DNA from: Blastobasis lacticolella
Lineage: Eukaryota; Arthropoda; Insecta; Lepidoptera; Blastobasidae
DNA length: 64,000 bases
Direction of reading: 5' to 3'
Assembly (NCBI GenBank): GCA_905147135.1
Contig: LR990049.1
Location: forward strand, 15,703,428-15,767,427
Shown here: positions 45,256 through 57,324 of the stretch, piece by piece
Numbering within the stretch: the stretch's first letter is position 1
Layout: each line of letters opens with the position of its first letter
The notes under the pieces: model-generated
What the model was told of the DNA's origin: nothing
The model's input: only the letters and a program-made list of their open reading frames with translations
Database searches by the model: none
Made by a program: the position numbers and the translations under genes

Positions 45256-48200
45256 TAATTGGTGTCTAAATAAATGATTTGGTTGTAAGTATTTTTATTT
45301 TGAATTTCTTTCTGAGTTTTCCATAGTCCGTCAACGATTCAGATGAATGTTTTTTTAAGTAGGAGGCCTATGTATATGGAGTACCTATGTATTTGTATGA
45401 AATCGTTTCAGAATTGAGATGTACTGCGCAATTCCTATTTTGAATGATATTGTGAGATAATAACTTATGATAAGACGCATGTGTATTGCTTAATATTGGT
45501 GAGGGGGGCGAAACTCGCGTTTTGACTTTTTCTCTAACCAAAAACTGCATAAAACTTCACTGAAACTGATCTTCGACAATATACGACTGTAAAATAGAAG
45601 ATGGTTGAAAAAAAAATGTCTTTTCTTAATAGACATTTCAATGACATTAATGGAGATATGTGAATGGAAAAAATGTCGAATTCGAAATGTCACAGTGCGA
45701 GAATTAGGCCCCTGTATCTAGTGGTACCATTATTATACTGATTAAGATGAAATGGATGCTCATTTACCTTGTGTAATGCTGCTGTATCCATCAGGGGTCA
45801 TCAACGGCGTCTCACCGCCACTGTAATCGTACATTGTTGCACTGTTCCCTCACTTACACACCAGGATTCTTCACGATTCTTCACATCACATTGCACTTTT
45901 CTTCATAATGATAACATTTGACGTATGTGAGATTGTATTTATTTGTGGTATTGTGTTTGTTGTTTGGTATTCAATAGAATCTTTTAAGTCAGACTAATCT
46001 AAGTAGATAGCTAAATTACATTACTGTATATATATTAGTTATGTTTATTGCCTTTTTTAAATAGTAAATAAATACAATTATTTAAAGTATTGACTAAATT
46101 AAATTTATTATAAATTTGTTTCTTACACTGAGCTAAGTATTTACTGTTAAGTAGCACCTACTTAATTACACTCTGCATGGTCTGCTGGTTGACTGTTAGA
46201 CAAAGCTTTAATTGCTTTTTTGGCCAATTTCTGTAATTTGAACAATAAAGGGATGTTCCGGGTTTCCTACCGCGTACCTTAAAATGTGTGATAATAACCG
46301 CGATTGTTTAAAACATTATGTTGTACAATAAAGGTTTTAAATAAAATAAAAAGTCAAAGTATGAAAATTCGAACTGTAAGCTTTCACAATATAATTTTGT
46401 TAAATTTGCATTCGTTAGATTTAGCGATTTCGGATACGCTTGCGTAATAGTTGAAGCGGCCACATTTTATAGCGCCGCCCGCTTTCCTTGGAACACGATA
46501 AAACTGTCAATTTGGGCAAATACCCACCTTATCGAGGTGAAGTTGAGTTTTACAAAGTATTCCTATTTTTCAAGGAACTTTTGGGAAGTTTTATTTCTAG
46601 AAGACCTAAATTCATTGCTGTATAAGTGCCGCGTTATTTTATTTAGATAGGTAGGTACTAATTGATTTACACATACAGATACATTTTCCTTACACTCAAA
46701 TATCAACGAAACGGTTGCTTACTCTTCTATCACGTAACGAACTCGACCTCGGGGATATTCGTCATTAGTCGTATCTAATCACGGCGGGTTTCTTCCAGGG
46801 TCTTCCCGCGGGTAGCCGACATTAAGGTGTAGTCACAATTTCATTAGGACGCGTCCCGGGGCGCTCTTGCGTCATAAATCAACCCAAAATAGAGCACTCC
46901 CTGACCTCGGAGACGGTCAAAGTTGTGTCAGCGTTAATTCATCCTTACACAAAACGTATTACATAATCCGCCGAGCGGCGTTCAGCAATTTTGTTATGGA
47001 AATTCGGATTCTTTTATCGGTAACTTTTATACTGGAAAGGATACGCCGTTTCAGAATTTAGGTCGGTAAAATTCTACTTAGGAAGTTTCAAATGAAGTAC
47101 CTAAATCGCCTAAATACAACAAGATTTCATACTCAGCTATCCAATATTATGAAACGCAATTTATATCTCGTTTTAAAGCAAACTACAAATCCCATCACAA
47201 CACACACTCGCCACTCTACTCCACAGATCAACAGAAACTCAAACGTAATATTGCTTTCTTTGGCGCGTTAATTTGAATTCGTATTTTGACTTTATTTCTT
47301 TTTTTTCTCGTTCAGCCGGCACACGTTCGGCCAGGCTTGGTGGTGGGGCGGCACTGCCACCCCAATACCGAAGCCCCAACTACCACCAGCCCAGGGTCGT
47401 TTCGCTAACGACTTTCCGACATGGAGTTTGATGGGACTGAGCGACTACGTAACTCGACTGGACAAGTCGTTTTCGTTAACGTGACGTTTCCGTCTTCACT
47501 TAATTATTATATCGTTTTCGGTGACCGTTGATTTTCGACTGTTATCACGCTTGATGTTAATTCTTAATAGGTGTGCTATAGTATAGCATACCTGTGGATT
47601 AAAAACCTATTTGCTCTCACTTGTCTTAAAGATACTCTATACCTACTTCAATTGACTTATTGACGAGTTAGTCCTTGGTATTGTAATATTTCGTATAGAT
47701 ATGTAATATTGATTTAATAAATCTGTTTCTGTCTCCCGTATGGAAACCATCGATACTTTGTCGGCCTAACAAATTACAAAAACAGAACGTTAGCGAAACG
47801 AAGCCTCCTAAATTTGGAAGTCGTTCCACGACTGTACCCACTATGTTCAATAAAGGGGAACCCCGTCACAAAACGGTCACGATACCAATGATCTCCAATA
47901 AAAATTGTGACGGTTAGGAATTGCTTTATCTGACGTAAGGATTTTATCGGGCTTTTCTTTGGTATTAAAGGATAATACTGGCTTTGACTGATAAGTTATT
48001 TTGGGTTAGATAAATGAGCCAATCGTTCTAGAAATTATAAAATAAATTGCTGACATTATCCACAAACTGTTAGCTAATGTCAAAATTGGTGATTAATTCT
48101 ATAAACAACATTGAACTATCTTTAAATATTGTAAATATCAAACCGCATTTATGATGGATATAAATCATTACAACATAAACACCCACCAGGTTCGGGTTCG

Positions 48201-50499
48201 CTACTACCATGACTCCGAATCCAATCCTGTTTTGCATTATAAAGGATTCACCAGTCGAACAGAAATTGTATCAAAAGCAAGCTGCCAGTGCTGACGTAGC
48301 AACAAAAGGGGTCATTCCACAACTTCACCTCACTGTACGGCTCAGAAATTAAGTGGCAGTAAGTAGCTCAAAGACATGGCAAATAAATGCTGTTGTTAGC
48401 GAAGTGTTGTGTTTAGTGATGTTGCTAAATACAGTGAGTAAGTCCAGTGGTGTAAACGAATCGGACAGTAGTGAGACAACTTGGCAAGTGCTCCTCTTGG
48501 CACAGCACAAACAGTAGAGTACACAGTACAGGTATCGGCCGTAAATAATGCACAACGGCTTGTTCGGCTTCTCGTGAGTAATCACGAATGTAAGTACATA
48601 CTAAGCCGAAAGAAAATTTATGGCCGATAACTGCAACTGTCGGGCCGTAAGGCTGGTATATTAAGATAATTTTGGATAAAAATAAATAAATAAATTGCAC
48701 GTATTTGTTAACGTTACTTTCCATATCGACGGAGAACTAACATTGGACTGTACTGTGCACAGTCACTGTCTGGGCTCTTGCCACTCGCCACTGTCCTTAA
48801 ACAATGTAAATCGGGCAAAATGTACCATTGTCATATTACTAGCGTCAATCTCGGCCTCTGCCAGGATCCGCTTTCCTGCTCTTTCTACTCCATTTCGTCC
48901 GGTTTAGTGAATCCTTACGTCATAAATCGTTGGCTCTCGTATCCGACGCGGCGTTGTCAACCCACCGCTTCTTGGGAACCTCTTTCCCGGTACCGACACT
49001 TAATTATGCCTTTTTACTACGACAAAAATTGTAAAATTAAATATTTTCGATTATAATACCTAAGCTTCTAAAAACTCTCGGCAAAGTCTACATATACGTA
49101 CTCAAATATTTCCGATTACTAGTTTTGAAATAAAGAAAACCGCATCAAATTTGGTCCATCCGTACGGAAGCTACGATATCACAGACACACAATTCACACA
49201 ATATCATAGAGACATAGATACATCCACATTAACACTCGTCTTTTTGCGGCGTGAAAAATTATCCGGCTATTACTCATTCATTGGTCACTAGATTTGATTA
49301 ATCCGAGTTCCAGAACTATTTGGAGATGAATCACTGAGTTCCAGCCAAGCTGTTGTCGCTCAAACTCGACGAAGTTATGAAGTTCTCCGGAATTTTGAAT
49401 TAATAATTTCAAATGAAAAGTTTGTTGCAAAATATAAGTGAGAGAGCGGGGAAGCTGGACGGATATGTTTTAATTAATTAAAATTGACGCGGGAGGTGTT
49501 TTCTCTCATTCATTAAACAGCTCTGTAATAAATATGAGTGTACAATATTACATTTGGATCAAGTGTATTTTTATTTGGAATATTATGTCACGCTTATTCA
49601 CGATCTTCTCTAAGTATTTGATATATTTGAATATAAAGGCAATTTTTTTATCACAGTCTACTCGACAACGAGTCTGTCGCTAGAAAACATTAGAGTTTCT
49701 GCACAAATTTCAGCTTTTTACAGGTATTGTACACAGTTGGAGTTTAGGTTCAACGTAAACTTATGTTCTCGGTTAATTCATTGCGTGAACGAAAAAAGAA
49801 AAAAATTGAGTTTACACAAAACTCAAGTTTATTAACGCCCGACGTAAAGTGAGCAGTGTTCTAAATTTGACTTGCGTATCTGCGGCTCTGTTTGTCGTAG
49901 CCCCCGAACGGATGAACTGATTTGAATGCGTTTGTCTGTTTGAAAGCCGGTCTAATCAAGACGGTTCTTAGCTTTGTTTCATTAAAATCGATGCAGTAGC
50001 TTATATTATTTACTGTATTTACAGTAAGGGGGTTTCCCGACCCTTTCGGTCGGTTGGGATACATTGGAGAGAAGTTTGTTTATTTATTGTTGTAGGCACT
50101 ATGTTGTTGCATGAACTATAAATGAAGAAAAGTTTATTTTGTTGTATGGTACTTTACATCTGTGGGTACTAACCCACACACAACTCTACAGCGTATCTTA
50201 TGAGAAAAGTTTGAATACCCCTTTGATTTGGATCAGCCTATAAACATACTATGTACGTACAGGCAACCGTATTAACATGAGAGCCGGAGCGGAAGCCAGA
50301 CCCTAATCTGTTTACCTTCAACCTTCGCACCAGCGCAGGAAGTGCCCGCCCCGAAACATTTACCAACATCTAGTAACTAATATATACTAGACTAGAAACT
50401 TAGTTACTGCAGATACATTCTAGTTTACGTTAGTGTATGGAAGACTAGATTTTTCTTATGGGTATCGAATTAATAATAATAAGTATCGATGGCCGAGTA
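45256..50499. other. Long non-genic stretch
   Basis: Mostly AT-rich and unremarkable. A GC-richer, repeat-free patch lies at 46790-46960, another at about 47310-47420, and another at 48720-49000. These could be regulatory or part of a large intron, but no exon is convincing. A repeat-like piece at about 49140-49250 ends in 'TCGTCTTTTTGCGGCG'. Confidence 0.4.
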
Positions 50500-50625
50500 G
50501 TTAAGGTTAGAGATGTAACGTATATCCGGCCACTATCCGGTATCCGGCCTATCCGGCCATAATTTACTATCCGGCCGGATACCGGATAATGCGTTAATAT
50601 CCGGCCGGATACCGGATAGTAAAAA
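50500..50625. repeat. Cluster of ATCCGG/CCGGAT palindromic motifs
   Basis: About 125 bp holds many overlapping copies of ATCCGG and its complement, including TATCCGGCCGGATACCGGAT twice (starting about 50569 and 50600). The block is self-complementary at several scales. Confidence 0.75.
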
Positions 50626-51284
50626 ATGTATGAAAAGCCCCTAAAAGTGATTTTGCTCATAGGAAATATATGCCCTTCTGTAGCAGTCGAGTAAAAAGTC
50701 ATATCAAATCGTTTAAAAACCATAAATATTAACATTATGTCGGCATCGGCACCTATTCTACTCGTATCGTTTATTTGGTAGGATAGCAAATTTTTAATAA
50801 TTTTCTGGTCTCTTCTTTTTGCACTATGCCTTTTCCATTAGCTGGAGTCAACTCTCCTTGTCTGCTTCCTCCATTTCTTTCTATTTTGAGCAGTAGCAGC
50901 GTCAATAATATTGCTCTTCAGGACCCGTTGGTCTGCCGTCAGCCAGGTGGCGTGTGGGTGTCTTCCGCGTCAGCGAGTCGTCGTCGCCATATTTAGGGTT
51001 ACTTGCACTAAGGTGATCTTTGGGGCGGCAGAGCACATGCTCACACCATCGCATTGAGCATTCTTAAATTTTCTCGGGCATAGGTGTGACTTTGTAACTT
51101 TCACGAGTGTGGACATTACGTACTTTGCCCAACAGGGTGATCAGCATAAATACGCATTTTTTGTCGTGTGTAGTTTTGACAAGTGCTGTTTAGTATTATA
51201 ATGTACTTAGTATAATAATTTAAAGTCAATCAAGATATATATTGATATTATAGATATGTTATCCTGTTATATATTATATATATA

Positions 51285-51747
51285 CTAGTGGACCCGGCGC
51301 GACTTCGTTCGCGTAGCGTTCTAACCCTACACCTGCCCTACACCTACCGTACACCTACCCTACACCTACCCTACACCTACCCTACACCTACCTTACACCT
51401 ACCCTACATCTACCTTACACCTACCCTACACCTACCTTACACTTACCCTACACCTACCCTACACCTACCCTACACCTACCTTACACTTACCCTACATCTA
51501 CCCTACACCTACCCTACACCTACCCTACACCTACCCTACACCTACCCTACACCTACCCTACACCTACCCTACACCTACCCTACACCTACCCTACACCTAC
51601 CCTACACCTACCCTACACCTTAGGTGTGAATCTAAACCATTCCCAGATCCCCTTGAACACACACAAAAAATTTCATCAAAATCGGTCCAGTCGTTTGAGA
51701 GTAGTTCAGTGACATACACACTCACAGAAGAATTATATATATAAAGA
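51285..51747 (-). mobile_element. Non-autonomous Helitron with an internal 11-bp minisatellite
   Basis: Plus-strand ends are CTAG at 51285 and AAAGA at 51747, bounded by A and T, matching the termini of 22561-22755. The middle (about 51325-51620) is made of about 26 tandem 11-mers of type ACCCTACACCT with occasional variants. The repeated open frame across it is a result of the tandem repeat. Confidence 0.85.
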
Positions 51748-52901
51748 TATCTTGTTATATATTATCCTGGATTAAAATATGAATTTCTTTATATTTAGAG
51801 GTAGTATACGTTGTCGTTTATCCTTTACGATGCTGTGGGCTAATGTGTGAGCCCGTATTTTGAAACTATCAATCCATATGAGGGCGGAAAAATTGTTCAG
51901 TGCAACGTTCAAATTATTGACATTAAACGAAAACTTTAAATTACATAAACACATGCAGTCGTATAAAGTCCCACGCCGCGATTACAGCTTGTACAAACTT
52001 GTTCAGATACTATGACCTATTGATGATCCAGGATGAGGTATTTGATGATCCAGGATTTGGCAGATCAGGTACAGTAGAGCGACTGCCGTCTGATCTCTGT
52101 GACTCTGTAAAATGGGAACCTCATGATGGATCATGGTTACACAGTTTGCTCACGATGTTTACCCTCATCGTAAAATAATAGGTTCGTACTCGGTACCTCT
52201 CGCTTACGTGTTGGACCCGTAAGGACGCTTCTCAAGAGAAGAATGTATAATATAAATAATAACAAATATCGCCACGAGGCCGTAAACTATTCAACCAGTC
52301 TCCGGGTCCCCAGGGGAAGATATTGGTTAACTTTGCTTCGCCAACAATATTATGAAGCACATATACTTTTCATCAAACTAGTTTGGTTAAACATTGTTGT
52401 TGATTTCATATCACGAATGTACCTTTTCTGTCAGACAATAAGAGATTCCAACATTCTAAAACAAAGACATTTAGATAATCAGCCGTTGTGGGAAAATATG
52501 TTTCTGATAATTGTTCATAATGAGATCAGTACTATATAAGAATACTATTACAAGTGGCAAACAGAAGAATGTAATGAAGACAAATTTATTAAACGCTACA
52601 ACATCAGATATTTCGTCACATTTCTATAATTAAATTAGAATGGCAATTTTATTGTACACAACTGCATCACACAGCTGTCAATGTGCTATTTACATTATAC
52701 AGGTATACATCGGTATATATTCGACTACACACAGCCGTAGCCATGACAGCGACCCGCCTCATGACTAATTCACCCCATCGATCTACCCTTACCATTCACC
52801 TGTTTATTTTTATTTCAACCCCCAATGAATGCAGGGTCATGTGGCTATCCAAGGTTACGCTGCCGACCTTCCCACCAAGGTTTCAGGCCTCCCTATTATG
52901 T
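51748..52901. other. Non-genic stretch with one interspersed repeat copy
   Basis: 52015-52175 carries a diverged copy of the 'TGATCCAGGATTTGGCAG' repeat. A 98-codon frame at 52243-52539 shows no known motif. Confidence 0.45.
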
Positions 52902-52972
52902 ACAGTAAGTGTCGGGTCTTAGTACTCTTCGTGATACAGTAAGTGTCGGGTCTTAGTACTCTTCGTTATACG
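52902..52972 (+). repeat. 36-bp tandem duplication
   Basis: ACAGTAAGTGTCGGGTCTTA and the following TAGTACTCTTCGT occur twice in a row. Confidence 0.85.
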
Positions 52973-54763
52973 TGATGCAAGAGGCCCTTCGGAAGGCTTG
53001 AAATTTTGATGCTTGGCGTGAATTATGATGCCGCTTACTATACGTATATGATTGTATTAATAATCTTTTATCTATCTCATTCTAGTACTTTTCTACTAAT
53101 TGTATTCCTACCTATCCTGTTTGTAAAAGGGGTGGACGTTTGTTCCTTGTTCTCCAAAAACTATTGAACGGATTTAGATGAAAGTATGCAGTGTTGTAGC
53201 CTGTATCACCTCACCATATGGTACTCATTTACAATTTCGCCAATGTGCATGGAACTATAGAGATCACACCTATAAAACTTTATAAAACAGAGCACATTTT
53301 AGTTCACCAATAGAATTATTCACGAGTCTCTATAGGTGATTAATACCAAAGCGAAGCTAGGGTGAAAAACTGTAGTTTGCTAGCGATTTCGCCCACCCGC
53401 AATTCCAAAAAGATTGAAAAGTTAGCTACTTCTTGGATTTTTCTTTTTGCTCTGTGCATAATTCAATGAAATTTTAAAGTCGAGGTTGCACAATGGTTCG
53501 ACTATTGTCTTTTTAACCCTTTTGTTTTCTTTGTACACTTCCAGCGAAATTTGAACCAGTAGGCTTTCGTAACAACTTGTTAAAACCACAAACATAATAT
53601 TGTGGTCTAATCGAAATTGTGAATTTGTCTAGGTATGTAAATTATGCTAACTCAACAGGTCGGTTGGAATAAATTATGATAATCTCTTCTGACCTAATTT
53701 TGTTCGGTTGAATTTATAAGGGTCGTATCCATAAATTGCCAGCCCACTGACGTATGAAATGTTGTCAAGGGGCACGTGTAAATAATTTGCGTAAGAATAT
53801 TTTTGCATATAAACAAGGGTTATTTTATTTGAAGATAAGGAAGGATAGTCAGAAAGAAGCATTCCTTTCATTGATGGTTAGTACTATCTTACTCGTTGCC
53901 GTATTATGCTGGCCACTGGTATTAAAAAAAGATCGGTAGGAACAATAGGATATAAAATAAAATAATCAAAATACTTCTCTTTGACCCCACCACATGATAG
54001 GATTTATGGGATCTGGGGTCATATTTTTGAAGCGCTCGCTTCGATTCGAACTGGTTTAAGTTTTGATTTTCGGCATTTAAAAATTGATATTTTGATGCAT
54101 GATGCAAATTTTTCCTACTTTTGAACCGTATTCTTTCGGGGTTATCAATATGAGTTTTTTATGTTACTCAGTGACAAGCGAGCAGACAGCGCACCTGATG
54201 GTATTTAAAAAATAACGAACATACCTTGCTGAAAACCAAAATTGTAAACCGTTCGATTCGAGGCGAGCGATTCTAAAAAAGAGACCCTGATTAAGCACAC
54301 AATAATCTTTCTCAACCCAATCTCAGACAAACACCTAAAGCAAAATTATTTACCTCCGCCCTGATTTCTGTTCCAATATCGGAGTGCCTTCGCGGAGTGA
54401 ACTCGGCGGCATACCGTTCGCGAAGTTCGCATGTAACGGCTCAGTTTAAGCCAAGTTGGATGCAAATATGGGAATGGAGGTGCGGCAATGGCCGCGGATC
54501 AATATGGGAGCGGTGCACGGGGCGAGTTTGCACGCGCCATGGTTCTACTATTCGAAATTTGTTTGAAATTCAATATCAAAATGATAACTGTAAATTAAAG
54601 GATGATAATGTTATTATTCAAGTGTTGTCTTATAATTTGTTGCAAAGCGATATGGGCAAGCTCTTGTTCACTCGCTATATTTATTGTTAGAAGCCGTAAA
54701 TGTGTGTTTCGAGAGGTTGAAGCGCATTTGTACCAAAAGTTTAAGTAGTACCTTTATTTAGAA
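52973..54763. other. Non-genic stretch with a GC-rich patch
   Basis: 53130-53350 looks like a decayed repeat ('CTATTGAACGGATTTAGATG'). 54360-54560 is a CpG-rich, non-repetitive patch (GGCCGCGGATC, GGTGCACGGGGCG) that could be a promoter or conserved element; its only open frame (54397-54690) has no known motif. Confidence 0.4.
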
Positions 54764-54901
54764 CTAGCGGGCCCGTGTGACTTCGTTCGCGTGGCGTTCT
54801 ACCCCTTCCCTACCCTTTCCCTGTGGATGAAAACCGCATTAAATCCGTTGCGTAATTTATACAGACGGCAGGAAGCGACTTTGTTTTACACTATGTATAG
54901 A
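54764..54901 (-). mobile_element. Short Helitron, clean ends
   Basis: Plus-strand CTAG at 54764-54767 preceded by A, and TATAGA ending at 54901 followed by T. It includes GCGACTTTGTTTTACACTAT and CCGTTGCGTAATTTA, so it belongs to the AAAGTCGCTTCC family. Confidence 0.8.
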
Positions 54902-55059
54902 TTGGAAATTGAATGGAAATTTAATAGCTACGGATTACGATTTTTCACACTGTGTTCTGAGTAGGCTACGTTTATACCTACATATCACTCGCGTGTTCCC
55001 TCCCCCACAAAAAAAGTGCCGACAAATTAATCGAATCAGTCATGTCTGCCGGCCTGTTA

Positions 55060-56197
55060 AAATTTCGTTCGCAAAAAGCTGCAATGTCTATTGTATGGCG
55101 ACGGAAGCAGTCAGCGCGGCTGTTAATGTATTGGGAGGCTCGGGGCTCACGTAAAAGCGGCGATGGCGCTTGATTTCATTAAACTGCTGGTTCGGGGGCG
55201 CGGCCGCCTACCGTGATTGTTTGCAGCGTTTGCTGGACACAGACTATTCACTTGCGCTCTTCAATGGGAATTTCTGTCGTGTTTGCTGCTTTTGATTTGA
55301 TGTTTTACAGGTTTTCATAATGTACCAAGAGCAGGATACTTTGGCCTTGGGAAGCCTGCAATTTCTATTGTATAGCGCCGGAAGCAGTGTATTGGGAGGC
55401 TCGGGGCTCACGTAAAAGCGGCGATGGCGCTTGATTTCATTAAACTGCTGGTTCGGGGGCGCGGCCGCCTACCGTGATTGTTTGCAGCGTTCGTTGGACA
55501 CAGACTATTCGCTTGCGCTCTTCAATGGGAATTTCTGTCGTGTTTGCTGCTTTTGATTTGATGTTTCACAGGTTTCCATAATGTACCAAGAGCAGGATAC
55601 TTTGGCCTTGGGAAGCCTGCAATTTCTATTTTATAGCGCCGGAAGCAGTGTATTGGGAGGCTCGGGGCTCACTTAAAAGCGACGATGGCGCTTGATTCCA
55701 TTAAACTGCTGGTTCGGGGGCGCGGCCGCCTACTGTGATTGTTTGCAGCGTTCGTTGGACACAGACTATTCGCTTGCGCTCTTCAATGGGAATTTCTGTC
55801 GTGTTTGCTGCTTTTGATTTGATGTTTTACAGGTTTTCATAATGTACCAAGAGCAGGATACGTTGGCCTTGGGAAGCCTGCAATTTCTATTGTATAGCGC
55901 CGGAAGCAGTGTATTGGGAGGCTCGGGGCTCACTTAAAAGCGGCGATGGCGCTTGATTTCATTAAATTGCTGGTTCGGGGGCGCGGCCGCCTACCGTGAT
56001 TGTTTGCAGCGTTCGCTGGACACAGACTATTCGCTTGCGCTCTTCAGTGGGAATTTCTGTCGTGTTTGCTGCTTATGATTTGATGTTTTACAGGTTTTCA
56101 TAATGTACCAAGAGCAGGATACTTTGGCCTTGGGAAGTCTGCAATTTCTATTGTATAGCGCCGGAAACAGTGTATTGGGAGGCTCGGGGCTCACTTT
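55060..56197 (+). repeat. 261-bp GC-rich tandem array (about 4.3 copies)
   Basis: The anchor GGAAGCAGTG begins at 55380, 55641 and 55902 (GGAAACAGTG at 56163), exactly 261 bp apart. An earlier, longer variant begins at 55103 with a 16-bp insertion. Each copy holds a NotI site in GGGGGCGCGGCCGCCTA, a polypyrimidine/AG pattern ending TTTTACAG (or TTTCACAG), and a short open stretch beginning at an ATG. The array stops at 56197, where an interspersed repeat begins. Confidence 0.9.
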
Positions 56198-56375
56198 AAA
56201 CATACAAATTCAGGCAACTGCATTTGTAACCATGATCCTATCTGGTCCAGTTCCCAGTCACGGAGGTCAGATGATAGTCGCTCCACTATAATTACCTGAT
56301 CGCCAAATCCTGGATCATGGTCAAGGCGGACCCTGGGCCCTCGTTCTCGAGAGCACAACCGGGACATTACATTAA
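56198..56375 (+). repeat. Interspersed repeat, 'GTAACCATGATCC' family
   Basis: Same family as 33905-34110, in the same orientation. It interrupts or bounds the 261-bp array. Confidence 0.72.
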
Positions 56376-57070
56376 TGTGCCCAAAATATACTCTTACGTG
56401 AGATCTTCGGCGCACATGCCATTTGTCCGTCATCTTCTGCCAAAGACTGTAACTTAACACGGACAGTGTTCGCTCAGCTAGCAGGAAGTAAGATAAAAGA
56501 AACAAGAAAATTCAGAAAATGGGTTCTTTACTTTCAGCCTAGAATCTATCTATCTTGCTGTATCTAGTAACTTGGTACAGCATGTTAAAAAATACACAAT
56601 AGTAAAATAAACTAAAGCACTAGTTTAAAGTTCAAAGTCTGATAATTTGCACATAACCTCAGTCCTGGCAGGATTACAAGTACGTCGTGGATTTCGAAGG
56701 TAAAAGTCCAAAAATAACAGAGTTCTTCAGGGCTCCGTGTTGAAAAATTGAATTATATTGGGCAACCGTGTGCCACATTGAGTTAGATTTGGAGGTACGG
56801 ATAACTCAGCCAATAACGTTAAGCGAGACGTTATTGGAAATATTTTTTTATGTTCTGCAACTGTTACTATGGCAACACCTTTGGAATCGCTGTGTAAGAA
56901 AAGTTATGATAAATTAAAATAAAATTCAAAAAGGAAGATACAAATTCAAATACACGACTCTTTTACCCTTCTTTTTATAGCAATGCCCCTTAAAATATAA
57001 TTCTATTTCAGTAAATATATAAACGAGAGATCATTCTACCAAAAGAAATTTCTCCAGGCTAAATCCAGAC
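56376..57070. other. Non-genic AT-rich stretch
   Basis: Nothing recognised between the repeat and the SINE. Confidence 0.4.
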
Positions 57071-57324
57071 AAAAAAATAAATAAATGTTCTTGGACAAAT
57101 TCACACAGCGCCATCTAGCCCCAAAGTAAGCAAAGCTTGTGTTATGGGTGCCAGAAAACTGATAAGCTACTTATATATTTTGTAAATACATACTTATTAT
57201 ACATACTACACTCAGACCCGAAACAGAAATTAAAATTCATCATTTAAATTTCTGCTCGGCCGGGAATCGTACCCGGGACTTCTGCGTGGCGACCGGCATG
57301 TTAACCAACTGAACCACATCATCC
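57071..57324 (-). mobile_element. tRNA-derived SINE, second copy
   Basis: Closely matches 2041-2296: AAATAAATAAAT tail side, 'CACAGCGCCATCTAGCCCCA', 'CAGAAATTAAAATTCATCAT' and the tRNA-like head near 57255-57324. The same orientation relative to the window. Confidence 0.85.

Noticed and set aside
51288..51623. 111-codon repetitive protein (TLHLPYTYPTP repeats).
   Set aside because: It is the translation of an 11-bp minisatellite inside a Helitron; a period not divisible by 3 gives the same kind of frame in all phases.
55060..56197. CRISPR-like regular spacing.
   Set aside because: The whole 261-bp unit is repeated, with no unique spacers, in a eukaryotic genome; it is an ordinary tandem array.
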